Source: Rhizobiaceae bacterium
GTDB lineage: Bacteria; Pseudomonadota; Alphaproteobacteria; Rhizobiales; Rhizobiaceae
Length of the DNA: 64,000 bases
Direction of reading: 5' to 3'
Assembly: GCA_029233925.1 (NCBI GenBank)
Contig: JARGOX010000004.1
Span: 1-64,000, forward strand
Under the pieces are notes generated by a model that ran no database searches, was not told where the DNA came from, and worked only from the letters and a program-made list of their open reading frames with translations. Numbering within the stretch: the stretch's first letter is position 1; the number at the start of each line of letters is the position of its first letter. The translations under genes and the position numbers were made by a program. Of this stretch, positions 18,794 through 27,354 are shown piece by piece.

Positions 18794-19114
18794 CTAGGCG
18801 GTGTCCTGGGTCAGCGAAAAACTCACGCCTTCGCGCTGCTTCAAACGCGAAACCATCGCCAGCAAATTATCCGCGCGCGGATTGCCTTTCGCGCTGAGCA
18901 TACGCATCAGGCTCTTGGGGTCCTTGTCCATGTCCTGGGCCAAGGCCTCGAACCCTACGGTGGCGTTCACGTAGTCGCGCAAAAGCACCTTTCCGGTCTC
19001 CAGATCGTCGCTGAGCATTGCTTCAATTGCCTCGCGGAACAACCCCACACGAAACTCAGGATCCCGCTCAGCGCGTGCTTTGATCGTGTCTTTGAAGTCT
19101 TTGGTCAATGGCAT
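18794..19114 (-). CDS. HigA-like antitoxin (addiction module antidote)
   Basis: This 106-residue protein starts MPLTKDFKDTIKARA and has a helix-turn-helix in its C-terminal half (ALAQDMDKDPKSLMRMLSAKGNP). The N-terminal part, FRVGLFREAIEAMLSDDLETGKVLLRDYV, is typical of antidotes paired with HigB/RelE-type killers. It would neutralise the toxin encoded upstream and repress the shared promoter. The toxin stop and this ATG are one base apart. The longer frame back to 19207 is the toxin gene read in another frame and was not used. Confidence 0.82.
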   Translation of the reverse strand: MPLTKDFKDTIKARAERDPEFRVGLFREAIEAMLSDDLETGKVLLRDYVNATVGFEALAQDMDKDPKSLMRMLSAKGNPRADNLLAMVSRLKQREGVSFSLTQDTA

Positions 19115-19115
19115 G

Positions 19116-19475
19116 TCAGTCTCCTTTCCGTTTACGGGCCTTGTAATCGTCCCAAAAAGCTTTGGCCTGTTCGATGTCCTTTGATTGGCGCCTTTTCGTC
19201 CCGCCACATAGCAGGATCACGAGCGTATCGCCGTCCTTGCCGAAATAGACGCGGTAGCCCGGGCCAAAGGTGATCCGCCGTTCGGACACGCCTTGCCCGA
19301 CAGACTTCACGTCACCCAAGTTGCCAGCCTCGATCCGCGCAAGGGCGGTTCTTACCTTCAGGGCGGCGGCTGTATCGAGACGATTGAACCAATCGCCAAA
19401 CGGCGTTTTTCCCACCTCGGTAACGTAGACACAAGTTTGATCATTGGAAATATTGGTAACATATACGTTACCCAT
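19116..19475 (-). CDS. HigB/RelE-like toxin (addiction module killer protein)
   Basis: The conserved core runs FGDWFNRLDTAAALKVRTALARIE, then GVSERRITFGPGYRVYFGK, then LLCGGTKRRQSKDIEQAKAFW, the pattern of HigB-type mRNA interferases. Toxin-first order with the antitoxin downstream is the usual HigBA layout. The start is uncertain: ATG 19475 gives 119 residues, but a TTGACA (-35-like) at 19476-19481 and a palindrome overlap it. A GTG at 19415, which gives about 99 residues, is therefore a serious alternative and closer to normal family length. Confidence 0.8.
   Translation of the reverse strand: MGNVYVTNISNDQTCVYVTEVGKTPFGDWFNRLDTAAALKVRTALARIEAGNLGDVKSVGQGVSERRITFGPGYRVYFGKDGDTLVILLCGGTKRRQSKDIEQAKAFWDDYKARKRKGD
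19455..19472. promoter_or_regulatory. Palindrome at the higBA promoter, likely autoregulatory operator
   Basis: GGTAAC at 19455-19460 and GTTACC at 19467-19472 form a perfect inverted repeat with a 6-base spacer. A third related half-site (GGTAACGTA) lies near 19419-19427. The repeat directly follows TTGACA on the minus strand, so antitoxin binding there would block RNA polymerase. This is inferred from position and symmetry. Confidence 0.5.
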
Positions 19476-19518
19476 TGTCAATTTTTCTGCCTTTGCACCG
19501 CGAACCGCGCTTGATGCG

Positions 19519-19772
19519 TCAGCCCCCGACCCAACTCGACCTGCCGCGCTTCCAGTTCTGTTCTTCTTCGGCTGGCGATGTGTTCCCGATGGGCCCAAGC
19601 AGGCGCCAATTATTGAACCTATCGACCCAGCCGAGGGAGCTATTTCCAGGTGCTGCCTGTTGCGCCACGCCCCCTGGCGATAGACCCGTTCGGTTTTGAA
19701 CAGGCCATCGATCGCCTTGGCAAAGGCATTGTTGTAGGAGCCGCCAACGCTTCCGACCGACGGCTCGATGCC
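19519..19772 (-). pseudogene. IS3-family transposase C-terminal remnant, frameshifted
   Basis: Read on the minus strand, one frame gives EPSVGSVGGSYNNAFAKAI and GLFKTERVYRQGAWRN. After a frameshift near 19650 the next frame gives WVDRFNNWRLLGPIGNTSPAE. Together these match the end of IS3-family OrfB integrase (SVGDSYDNALAE ... FNNRRLLEPIGNIPPAEAE in intact copies). The catalytic glutamate region and N-terminal part are missing. It marks the right side of the accessory island, just before the Hsp70-like gene. Confidence 0.8.
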
Positions 19773-19934
19773 AGCTTGAAGCCCCCTGCGCAGTTGCCAA
19801 TCGCCAATACTCCATCGTCAAGCAATGGCGCATCAAACCGAAACAAACCATGCCATATCACCGTAAACCCGGTTGACGGCATTGCCGGACACTCATAGAG
19901 CTTCGCCTTTCATTTCACTTTGGAAGGATCGGGC

Positions 19935-21185
19935 ATGGCGCAGCGTGGCCACGCGTTGGGTGTGGATTTCGGCACCTCAAATTCGGCAGCGGGCTATCTT
20001 TGCGATGGCAAGCCGCGGCGCATCGAAATGGCGCCCGGTCAGACCAACCTGCCAACCACATTTTTTTTCGATTTCGATACGAAGCAAACGCTGATCGGCG
20101 AACCGGCGAACCAGGCCTTGCTTGACGGCGCCCATGGGCGTTTCATGCGGGCGCTCAAGCGTGTGCTTGGCACGACATTGATGCACGAGAAGCGCCAGAT
20201 CCTCAATGAGCGCGTGACCTTCGTCGAGATTATCGGGCGCTTTCTGCGCGAAATCAAAATGCGTGCAGAGATCCAGACCGGTCTGGTCTTTGACCGTGCC
20301 CTGTCGGGCCGTCCGGTTGTGTTTCATGGTCTTGGGGACAAGCGGGAGGATCAGGCCGAGGCAGACCTGCGCGCCTGCTATCTGGCTGCGGGCTTCCGGG
20401 AGGTGGATTTCATGCCCGAACCGGAAGCCGCCGCCATCGCCAGCGATGCAACCGGGCAGTCGCGGACGATCGGTTTGATCGTCGATGTTGGTGGGGGCAC
20501 CTCGGATTTTTCGCTGTTCCGCTCCGGCGATAGGGATGTTGAAATCCTGGCCAATCACGGCATTCGCATTGGCGGCACCGATTTCGACCGCTCGGTCAGT
20601 ATCGATCGCGTGATGCCGCTTCTCGGGCGGGGCTCACAGTTGCGCAAGCTGATTGGTCCGGACCTTGTCGCTGCGCCCAACGCGATATTCTACGATCTGG
20701 CGACCTGGGAAAAAATTCCCTTCCTCTATTCCGCCGAGAAACTCCGGATGGTCGAAGACATGAGGCGGGTCGCGCAGGAGCCAGATAAAATCGATCGCCT
20801 CGTCACCGTATTGCAGGACCGGCTCGGGCATGATCTGGCCTTTGCCGTCGAACGCGGCAAGATCAAGGTCAATAGCGGCGAGCAGCAGGTTGAAATCGCG
20901 CTTGAAAAGATCGAGTCGGGCCTTTTCGCGCTGCTGCAGAAGGCGGCGCTGCAGGAAATTCTGCGGCCCTACAGCAATGACCTGAGCACCGGCGCACTTG
21001 AGACAGTGCAGATGGCAGGCCTTGATCCCTCACAGGTCGAACGGGTGATCTATGTCGGCGGCTCCAGCCTGATGACGATGGTTTCCGAGACAATGACAGC
21101 GCTCTTCCCGAACGCCGATCATTCATTCTCCGAGGTCTTCACAGCCGTGACGGATGGCCTCGCACTGGCGGCGGGGCGCACGTAG
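19935..21185 (+). CDS. Hsp70 family protein (YegD-like)
   Basis: This 416-residue protein has the actin/Hsp70 ATPase fold: GVDFGTSNSA near the N-terminus (phosphate 1), GLIVDVGGGTSDFSLF around 180-195 (phosphate 2) and VIYVGGSSLM near 375 (adenosine site). It lacks the substrate-binding and lid domains of DnaK, so it resembles YegD-type proteins of unknown role. ATG 19935 is preferred over the ATG 15 bases upstream because MAQRGHALGVDFG fits the family start. It converges on uraH. Confidence 0.85.
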   Translation: MAQRGHALGVDFGTSNSAAGYLCDGKPRRIEMAPGQTNLPTTFFFDFDTKQTLIGEPANQALLDGAHGRFMRALKRVLGTTLMHEKRQILNERVTFVEIIGRFLREIKMRAEIQTGLVFDRALSGRPVVFHGLGDKREDQAEADLRACYLAAGFREVDFMPEPEAAAIASDATGQSRTIGLIVDVGGGTSDFSLFRSGDRDVEILANHGIRIGGTDFDRSVSIDRVMPLLGRGSQLRKLIGPDLVAAPNAIFYDLATWEKIPFLYSAEKLRMVEDMRRVAQEPDKIDRLVTVLQDRLGHDLAFAVERGKIKVNSGEQQVEIALEKIESGLFALLQKAALQEILRPYSNDLSTGALETVQMAGLDPSQVERVIYVGGSSLMTMVSETMTALFPNADHSFSEVFTAVTDGLALAAGRT

Positions 21186-21211
21186 CGACCCGCCTGTCAT
21201 GAACAGTGCGA

Positions 21212-21589
21212 TCAACTGCCCCGATAGGTCGAATAGCCATAGGGCGAGATCAGCAGGGGCACGTGGTAATGGGCGTTCTTGTCTGCGATGCCGAAGCGGA
21301 TGGGGATGATGTCGAGGAAGGCGGGTTTTTGCAGCCGGATGCCTTCAAGCCGCAGATAGTCGCCGGCATGGAACACCAGTTCATAGGTGCCCGCAGCCAT
21401 TAACTCATCGGCCAGCAAAGGCGCGTCGCAGCGGCCGTCCGCATTTGTGGTGACCGTCTTGATCAGCGTGCGATTTTCTCCGCTGAGGCCATATAGTTCG
21501 ATGACAAGGCCTGCAGCCGGATTGCCCGAAGCGGTGTCCAGAACATGGGTCGTCAATCGCCCAGTGGGGACGTTAGCGGGTGCGGTCAT
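21212..21589 (-). CDS. uraH: 5-hydroxyisourate hydrolase
   Basis: UraH (125 aa) hydrolyses 5-hydroxyisourate, the PuuD product, to OHCU. It is a transthyretin-like protein: [15 protein letters not shown] near the start holds the first active-site histidine, then VFHAGDYLR, and the ending [18 protein letters not shown] is the family signature YRGS. ATG 21589 is the start that fits family length. It is last in the minus-strand operon puuE-uraD-alc-allA-uraH. Confidence 0.95.
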   Translation of the reverse strand: MTAPANVPTGRLTTHVLDTASGNPAAGLVIELYGLSGENRTLIKTVTTNADGRCDAPLLADELMAAGTYELVFHAGDYLRLEGIRLQKPAFLDIIPIRFGIADKNAHYHVPLLISPYGYSTYRGS

Positions 21590-21611
21590 GCCTGTACTCC
21601 CTGATGCATGG

Positions 21612-22112
21612 CTATGTCTGTTCCTGCGGCTCGATGCGATAGGCCGAAGGATAGGTTGATTCCTCAAGATTAATGCCGCTACCAACCCTGTCAACCACGA
21701 TGAACGAAGTCGGCTCGCACAGAGCCATCAGCGGGTGGTGCCAGATATTGGGGCGGTAGTTCACACCCTGCAGGCCGGTGGCTGAAAAAACCTTCGGGCG
21801 ACCGGGTCTGCCGTTGTCGTCATCGGCGACAATGACCAGCCAGGGCCTCTCGCTGAGGGGATAAAAGGACTGGCTGCCCAGCGGATGGCGCTCCATCATC
21901 TCGACGACATAGGGAAAACGCCGGGGCTGGCCGCGGAAAATGCTGATGCCGGCCTTGCCATCGCCATGGATCTCGGCCTGCGACAGGGCATGGAAGCGCT
22001 CGGTCGTGCCGCCATTGATCAGTTTGACCTCGGCGCCCTCCATTTCCAGCACATCGCCATAGGGGGCAAAATCCTGTCGGGTCAAAGGTTTCACTGTGAG
22101 AATGTCAGACAT
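21612..22112 (-). CDS. allA: Ureidoglycolate lyase
   Basis: AllA (166 aa) splits ureidoglycolate to glyoxylate and urea, the last step of the pathway. Family segments seen are FAPYGDVLE near residue 15, [24 protein letters not shown] and [13 protein letters not shown], which contains the active-site histidines. ATG 22112 lies one base from the alc stop (22114), so translation is coupled. Confidence 0.93.
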   Translation of the reverse strand: MSDILTVKPLTRQDFAPYGDVLEMEGAEVKLINGGTTERFHALSQAEIHGDGKAGISIFRGQPRRFPYVVEMMERHPLGSQSFYPLSERPWLVIVADDDNGRPGRPKVFSATGLQGVNYRPNIWHHPLMALCEPTSFIVVDRVGSGINLEESTYPSAYRIEPQEQT

Positions 22113-22113
22113 G

Positions 22114-23163
22114 TCAGGCCTTGTATCCGAAAATCCGCAGGCGGGAAACACCACCATCGGGATGGATGTTCAAGCGAATATGGGTGAAGGAACGGTCCGT
22201 CTCGATCGCATCCCCGGTAAATTCATGGATGTGATCCATCTGCAATTTCTGACGGGTCAATATCGGGGTCCAGTCTTTCGAAGCATCAACCTGCGCATCA
22301 TCGAGTACGCCGGTTACACCGGGAATATTGGCGCCCAGCAGGTCGCAATGGCTGGGGTAATTTCCCTTGAAATGGGCCGTATCGACCACAACCCGGCTGA
22401 TCGTGCCGGCGTGTCCGAGCCGAATGATTGCCCAGTCATGGCCGGGGCCACGGCGGCGGGCGGTTTCCCATCCATCGCCCATGTTGACGCCGCGTCCCGG
22501 ACCCAGCATCCGATCGGGCGAACCGAAATGGGCATCGGACCAGGCCAGCGCCCGGCCCCCATGAAACACATAGGCCAGATCGACTTCCTGATCGGCGGCA
22601 ATTCTGTCCCAGTCAAAATGCGCTGAACCATAAACGCGCAGACGGGCAATGCCGCCATCGGGATAAATATGCAGGCGCAGATGCGTCCACACGCGCGTGG
22701 CCATGGCATGGTCAGCGATTGCACAGAAATGATGCGCGCCAGGCCCCAGATCCGTCGCGGCCAGGATCTCCGTCCAATCGGAATTGTCATCCGGCTCGCC
22801 CTCTTCCAGACAGATGGCCTCGATGCTGGCGCGGGGCGGATAATTGCCGGTGAAATGGCTGGTATCAATATCAAAACCGGCAATGCGCCCGGCCATGGCC
22901 AGTTTGATGACGCCCCAGTCATGACCGGCGACCCGCTTTCGGCGCGATTCCCAGCCATCCATCCATTTGCCATGATCGTCGAACTTGTCGGCAATGAAGA
23001 CCGGCGCGTCGTCGCTCAGCATGCGCTCCAGCGGTGCGAAGAACTCGTCCGTTGAATAGAGCGCCTTGGCGCCCAGACGGGCGGAGGCCAGATTGATGGC
23101 TCCATGGGTGAAGTCCGGCAATGCGTCGGCCTGTTCGTCCGGCTTTACAAGTGTGTTCATCAT
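22114..23163 (-). CDS. alc: Allantoicase
   Basis: Allantoicase (349 aa) converts allantoate to ureidoglycolate and urea. It has two similar halves, each with a WMDGWESRRKR / MGDGWETARRR type segment followed by HDW-x-I-x-(R/K)LG. TSHFTGNYPP and TAHFKGNYPS are the matching pair further on. The doubled jelly-roll arrangement and length fit the family. The start at 23163 is next to the uraD stop (23164). Confidence 0.94.
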   Translation of the reverse strand: MMNTLVKPDEQADALPDFTHGAINLASARLGAKALYSTDEFFAPLERMLSDDAPVFIADKFDDHGKWMDGWESRRKRVAGHDWGVIKLAMAGRIAGFDIDTSHFTGNYPPRASIEAICLEEGEPDDNSDWTEILAATDLGPGAHHFCAIADHAMATRVWTHLRLHIYPDGGIARLRVYGSAHFDWDRIAADQEVDLAYVFHGGRALAWSDAHFGSPDRMLGPGRGVNMGDGWETARRRGPGHDWAIIRLGHAGTISRVVVDTAHFKGNYPSHCDLLGANIPGVTGVLDDAQVDASKDWTPILTRQKLQMDHIHEFTGDAIETDRSFTHIRLNIHPDGGVSRLRIFGYKA

Positions 23164-23658
23164 CTACTCCGTCAAAATGGCAGCAAGCCGCAGCCCGGCA
23201 ATCTTTTCCACCTGCCCGCAGGCAGTTTCAAATTCTTCTTCCGCCGTATTGGCGATGCGCGCACGAAATGCGGCGAGGATGTCGTCCTTGCCAAGCCCCT
23301 TCACCGCGATGATGAAGGGAAAGCCAAAGCGGCCCTGGTATTGTTCGTTGAGACGGGTGAATTCCGCATGTTCGGAAACACTCAGCCGATCCAGCCCGGC
23401 GCCAGCCTGCTCGGATTTTGAGTCTTCTGTGAGGTCGCCGGAAATGGCGATTTTTCCCGCAAGGTCCGGGTGCGCCAGCAATACGGCAAGTCTTTCATCA
23501 TGGCTTGCCTGCCGGAAGACCTGGCACAGGGCTTTGTGAACGGCATCGAGGCTCGCATGGTCGACGATAGCACCGCTGTCGAAGGCGCGTTCCGCCACCC
23601 ATTGGGAATGTTCAAAAACGCCGCCGCATCGGGCGAGAAAATCGTCACGCGCACGCAT
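23164..23658 (-). CDS. uraD: OHCU decarboxylase
   Basis: UraD (164 aa) decarboxylates OHCU to S-allantoin. Signature parts are LARCGGVFEHSQWVAERA at the start (active-site histidine), LLAHPDLAGK in the middle and FPFIIAVKGLGKDDIL near 115, all standard for the family. Its ATG directly follows the puuE stop (TAGATG), so it is cotranslated with puuE. Confidence 0.94.
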   Translation of the reverse strand: MRARDDFLARCGGVFEHSQWVAERAFDSGAIVDHASLDAVHKALCQVFRQASHDERLAVLLAHPDLAGKIAISGDLTEDSKSEQAGAGLDRLSVSEHAEFTRLNEQYQGRFGFPFIIAVKGLGKDDILAAFRARIANTAEEEFETACGQVEKIAGLRLAAILTE

Positions 23659-24576
23659 CTAAAGCGCTCCATCCGGCTGGTGGTTGTCATGCCAGTGGCG
23701 GGCAATATCAATGCGCCGTGCAACCCATGCATCCTCGTGGGAGGCGACATAGTCGAGAAAGCGCGCCAGCGCTGCAGCCCTGCCGGGGCGACCGACCAGG
23801 CGACAGTGCAGGCCGACCGACATCATCTTTGGCGCACCCTGCCGGCCCTCTTCCAGAAGCGTGTCGAAACTGTCCTTCAGATAGGTATAAAACTGGTCGC
23901 CGGAATTGAAGCCCTGCGGGGTGGCAAAGCGCATATCGTTGGCATCCAGCGTATAGGGAACGATCAGATGCGGCGCTTTGGGGCCCTTGACCCAATAGGG
24001 CAGATCATCCGCATAGGAATCAGAGGAATAGACAAAGCCGCCCTCCTCTATGGCCAGATCGACGGAATGCAGAGAACTGCGCCCGGTATACCAGCCATCG
24101 GGGCGTTTGCCGGTTACCTGTGTGTGGACCCGGATGGCTTCATCGACGAGAGCCTTTTCCTGTTCGCGCGTGTAGTCGCGGTGTTCAATCCATCTGAGCC
24201 CATGGGAGGCGATTTCCCAATCGGCTTCCTGCATGGCAGCAACGGCATCGGGATTGCGCTGGATGGCCATGCCGACGGCAAAGACGGTCACCGGCATCTG
24301 CCGTGCGGTGAACATGCGCCACAGACGCCAGAACCCGGCACGCGATCCATACTCATAGATCGATTCCATGTTCATGTGGCGTTGCCCCGGCCAGGGCGCG
24401 GCGCCGACGATTTCCGACAGGAAGGCTTCTGAGGCCGCATCGCCGTGCAGAATATTGTTCTCGCCGCCTTCTTCGTAATTGATGACGAACTGGACAGCCA
24501 CCTTGGCATCATTGGGCCATTGCGGATCCGGTGTGTTGCGGCCGTAACCGATCATGTCGCGCGGATATTCTGACAA
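23659..24576 (-). CDS. puuE: Allantoinase PuuE (polysaccharide-deacetylase type)
   Basis: PuuE (305 aa) opens the allantoin ring to give allantoate. It belongs to the polysaccharide deacetylase superfamily and not to the amidohydrolase-type allantoinases. Seen are YPRDMIGYGR at the start, FVINYEEGGENN, WEIASHGLRWI and the late SVGLHCRLVGRPGR. A TTG start at 24576 is chosen because AGGAG lies 7 bases upstream and because the family begins with SxYPRDxIGYGR. An ATG start further in would cut this conserved part. First gene of the minus-strand purine operon. Confidence 0.92.
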   Translation of the reverse strand: MSEYPRDMIGYGRNTPDPQWPNDAKVAVQFVINYEEGGENNILHGDAASEAFLSEIVGAAPWPGQRHMNMESIYEYGSRAGFWRLWRMFTARQMPVTVFAVGMAIQRNPDAVAAMQEADWEIASHGLRWIEHRDYTREQEKALVDEAIRVHTQVTGKRPDGWYTGRSSLHSVDLAIEEGGFVYSSDSYADDLPYWVKGPKAPHLIVPYTLDANDMRFATPQGFNSGDQFYTYLKDSFDTLLEEGRQGAPKMMSVGLHCRLVGRPGRAAALARFLDYVASHEDAWVARRIDIARHWHDNHQPDGAL

Positions 24577-24690
24577 GTCTCTGCTCCTGATTTTGCAAAC
24601 AGGACCATAACACCTGAGGCGTGAATACTCGACGGCCAACAGGCGCAATTTTTATTGAAACTGTTTCACTGTCCGCACGCCCCGGATCCC

Positions 24691-25302
24691 TCACCGGGCG
24701 GATTTTCCGGCAGAGACAATCGCCTCGACAAGCGCCCTGCCTGCCGTTTCCACTGCCCCGCTGTTGTCGATGACGATGGCATCGGACAATTGGGCATCCA
24801 GCTCTCTGCCGCGATCAAGCCGTTGCAGGATCTGGTCGCGATCTTCACGCCCGCGTGCGGCAAGACGGCTGGCCAGCACGTCCCGGCGGGCGGTGATATT
24901 GATCACCACGAAATTGGCGTAACGCTGTTTCAGACCGGCCAGGGCTGCCCGCGAGCCATTGCATACGGCTGTCTTGCCATCGGCAATCAGGGCATCGATT
25001 TCGGCGGGCAGGCCATACATCAGGCCATGGGCCTGCCAGGCAAAGGCAAAATGCCCGTCTTGCGCGAGATCCTCAAAGCCTGCATCTGTCGCCGGAATAT
25101 GATCCTCGGTGGCTCCGTCCGTCGGCCGGGTGATGACCCGCTGCACAAAAAAAACATCCTCGCGGTCCTTCAGCGCGTCGCGGGCAAAATTCATCAGCGT
25201 ATCCTTGCCGGCGCCGCTGGCGCCGACAATGGCGATGAATGTTCCGTTTTCGACCGGCTTGAGTACTGACCTGGCGGCGATTTTTTCAACAAGAAGCGAC
25301 AT
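24691..25302 (-). CDS. phnN: Ribose 1,5-bisphosphate phosphokinase PhnN
   Basis: PhnN (203 aa) phosphorylates ribose 1,5-bisphosphate to PRPP and so links phosphonate breakdown to nucleotide metabolism. It looks like a guanylate-kinase relative: P-loop GASGAGKDTL near 27-36, then VQRVITRPTD and FAFAWQAHGLMYG. It overlaps phnM by one base and is the last gene of the second phn block. Confidence 0.93.
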   Translation of the reverse strand: MSLLVEKIAARSVLKPVENGTFIAIVGASGAGKDTLMNFARDALKDREDVFFVQRVITRPTDGATEDHIPATDAGFEDLAQDGHFAFAWQAHGLMYGLPAEIDALIADGKTAVCNGSRAALAGLKQRYANFVVINITARRDVLASRLAARGREDRDQILQRLDRGRELDAQLSDAIVIDNSGAVETAGRALVEAIVSAGKSAR

Positions 25303-26441
25303 CAGACCACCCGGCGGCCTTCACGCCAGACCGTGCGCACAATGGGGATCTGGTGATCGACAGCCACACGCACCAGGTCACCACGCTTGCCGACGGAGAT
25401 TGCACCGCGATCGTCGAGACCGCTGGATCTGGCCGGGTTGGTCGAGACCATTTTGATGGCTTGCGGCAGGCTGATGCCTTCAACCATGTCGCCAAGGCAG
25501 AAGGCCGACTGAATCAGGCTGAAGGGGATATAGTCGGAAGAGAGAATATCCAGCAGGCCATGGCTGGCCAATTCGCTGGCCGCCACATTGCCCGAATGGG
25601 AACTGCCGCGCACCACATTGGGTGCGCCCATCAAAACGGCCAGCCCTGCCTCTTTCGAGGCTTTCGCCGCTTCGAATGTGGTCGGGAACTCGGCCACTTC
25701 AATGCCCTGTTCAATGGCTTCATCGACATGTTGCAGCGTGGCATCATCATGGCTGGCCAACACGATGCCGCGTTTTCGGCAGGCCTCGGACAGGATGATC
25801 CTGTGACGGTTGGAATTGGCCTCGGATTCGGCAATGCGCCTTTCGCAGAAAGCGCGGAAAACCGTATCACTCATTTTCAGTTTGCCCTGATAATAGGTGC
25901 TGTAGGCTTCCATCCTGGCAAATTGGCGCTGGCCCGGCGCGTGGTCCATCAGGGACACCAGACGCACCCGGTCATAGTCATCAAAGGCGACAAATCCCTC
26001 ATGGCAGTCGGGAGCGGAGACTTCACAGCGCAGATGCAGATAATGATCGGCGCGCAGACGGTTGCTGCGACAGCCGTCATTGATCGCATCAGCCAGCAGG
26101 ATCATGTCTTCGCTTCGCATGTCCTGTTCATCGTCCATGCCGATGCGCAGGGCATCAAGCACGGTGGTAATGCCCGAGGCGCATATCTGTGCATCATGGG
26201 CCTGGACCGCCGCATAGGGGTTCCAGCGGACCTTCGGACGCGGGGCATAATGGCCTTCCAGATGGTCGGTGTGCAATTCGACCAGACCGGGAATGACATA
26301 GTCCCCTTCCATGTCATCGCCCGCAGTGACAGCGGTATTGCCTCCGATATCAACAATCAGACCATCGCGGATCAGGACAGAGCCTTCCACAATCTCGTCT
26401 TCCAGGACAATGCGGGCATTTTTCAAAAGCAATTCAGTCAT
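25302..26441 (-). CDS. phnM: Alpha-D-ribose 1-methylphosphonate 5-triphosphate diphosphatase PhnM
   Basis: PhnM (379 aa) removes pyrophosphate from the ribose triphosphate intermediate. It is an amidohydrolase: VELHTDHLEGHYAPRP carries metal-binding histidines, ICASGITTVLDALR and LASHDDATLQHVDEA follow, and LSSDYIPFSL lies near the end. ATG 26441 gives the family start MTELLLKNARIV; the upstream part of the frame is not conserved in style. Next gene is phnN, overlapping by one base. Confidence 0.93.
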   Translation of the reverse strand: MTELLLKNARIVLEDEIVEGSVLIRDGLIVDIGGNTAVTAGDDMEGDYVIPGLVELHTDHLEGHYAPRPKVRWNPYAAVQAHDAQICASGITTVLDALRIGMDDEQDMRSEDMILLADAINDGCRSNRLRADHYLHLRCEVSAPDCHEGFVAFDDYDRVRLVSLMDHAPGQRQFARMEAYSTYYQGKLKMSDTVFRAFCERRIAESEANSNRHRIILSEACRKRGIVLASHDDATLQHVDEAIEQGIEVAEFPTTFEAAKASKEAGLAVLMGAPNVVRGSSHSGNVAASELASHGLLDILSSDYIPFSLIQSAFCLGDMVEGISLPQAIKMVSTNPARSSGLDDRGAISVGKRGDLVRVAVDHQIPIVRTVWREGRRVV

Positions 26442-26561
26442 TCTGTTTCCGTGTTCAATCTCTGTCTCGTCAGGCAAGCATGATACCAGATGGCCATGGG
26501 CTTGCCCCGAAATTGTGTCTCAAGCCGGCATGCGGGGCCATAAATTGCATGCAGACCATGT

Positions 26562-27269
26562 TCATGCCGTGCGGCGCTGCTCCACCTCACCCAGTGAAAA
26601 CAGCGAATGGACCTGAAAGGGTGCGCCGGGTTCTTCTTCGATAAAGAGTGCGAGGTTGCGCACCTCGACCGGCTCACTGAGAACCGGATCAAAAAATGTA
26701 TGCAATGCCTGTTCGATGCGCATCACATCGCTGTCCTCGACAGGCCCTGTCAGGGTCATGTGAAAACGAAATTCCTCGAATACATAGGGGTAGCCCCAGC
26801 GATGCAGGTTGGCCAATTGCGCAGGTTTGAGTTTTTGCGGGTTGCGGCGCTCGATATCGGCATCGCTCATCGGCGCACGGAACCGGTCAAAATCGCGAAC
26901 GACACGGGCGGCAAGATCATTCAATGGGGCGACCGGGCCTGTGGGAACCAGCGCAAAAAAGGGTCCTATCCGTCTGATGTCCATTTGCGGGATTTCAAAG
27001 CGTTGCGTTGCATGAGAGAAGGTTTCCATCTCACTGAGCAATTCGTCATCGCTGGTGTCCTCTGAAAGATAAAAGGGGGCCTTCAGCGTGCCGTGGAAAC
27101 CATAGCGTCGCGGCGCTGCCGTGTGGAACGCAATCTCCGCATCATTCAAGCCGGTAATCGCCGGTGCCTCGATGATTTCACCCGAAAACGCATTGCGCCC
27201 CAGCCAATTGGTGGCAACCCGGCTCAACGGGTCATTGTCGGAGGGGGTAAAATATATCGCGTAGCGCAT
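26562..27269 (-). CDS. DUF1045 phosphonate-operon protein (2H phosphoesterase-like)
   Basis: This 235-residue protein belongs to a family that occurs in phosphonate operons (DUF1045). Two HxT motifs are present: YGFHGTLKAPF near residue 55 and FRFHMTLTGPV near 170, the pattern of 2H phosphoesterases, which open cyclic phosphates. The opening MRYAIYFTPSDNDPL is typical. C-P lyase leaves a cyclic ribose phosphate that PhnP opens in Escherichia coli. No phnP is seen in this cluster, so this protein may fill that place; this is inference. It lies between phnE and phnM. Confidence 0.82.
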   Translation of the reverse strand: MRYAIYFTPSDNDPLSRVATNWLGRNAFSGEIIEAPAITGLNDAEIAFHTAAPRRYGFHGTLKAPFYLSEDTSDDELLSEMETFSHATQRFEIPQMDIRRIGPFFALVPTGPVAPLNDLAARVVRDFDRFRAPMSDADIERRNPQKLKPAQLANLHRWGYPYVFEEFRFHMTLTGPVEDSDVMRIEQALHTFFDPVLSEPVEVRNLALFIEEEPGAPFQVHSLFSLGEVEQRRTA

Positions 27270-27354
27270 TCATCTTCCTCGATTCTTCAGAATCATCTGA
27301 CCGTCTGTATAGAATGTTTATGCGACGACTTTATGCACCAAAAGAAAAGTCGGT

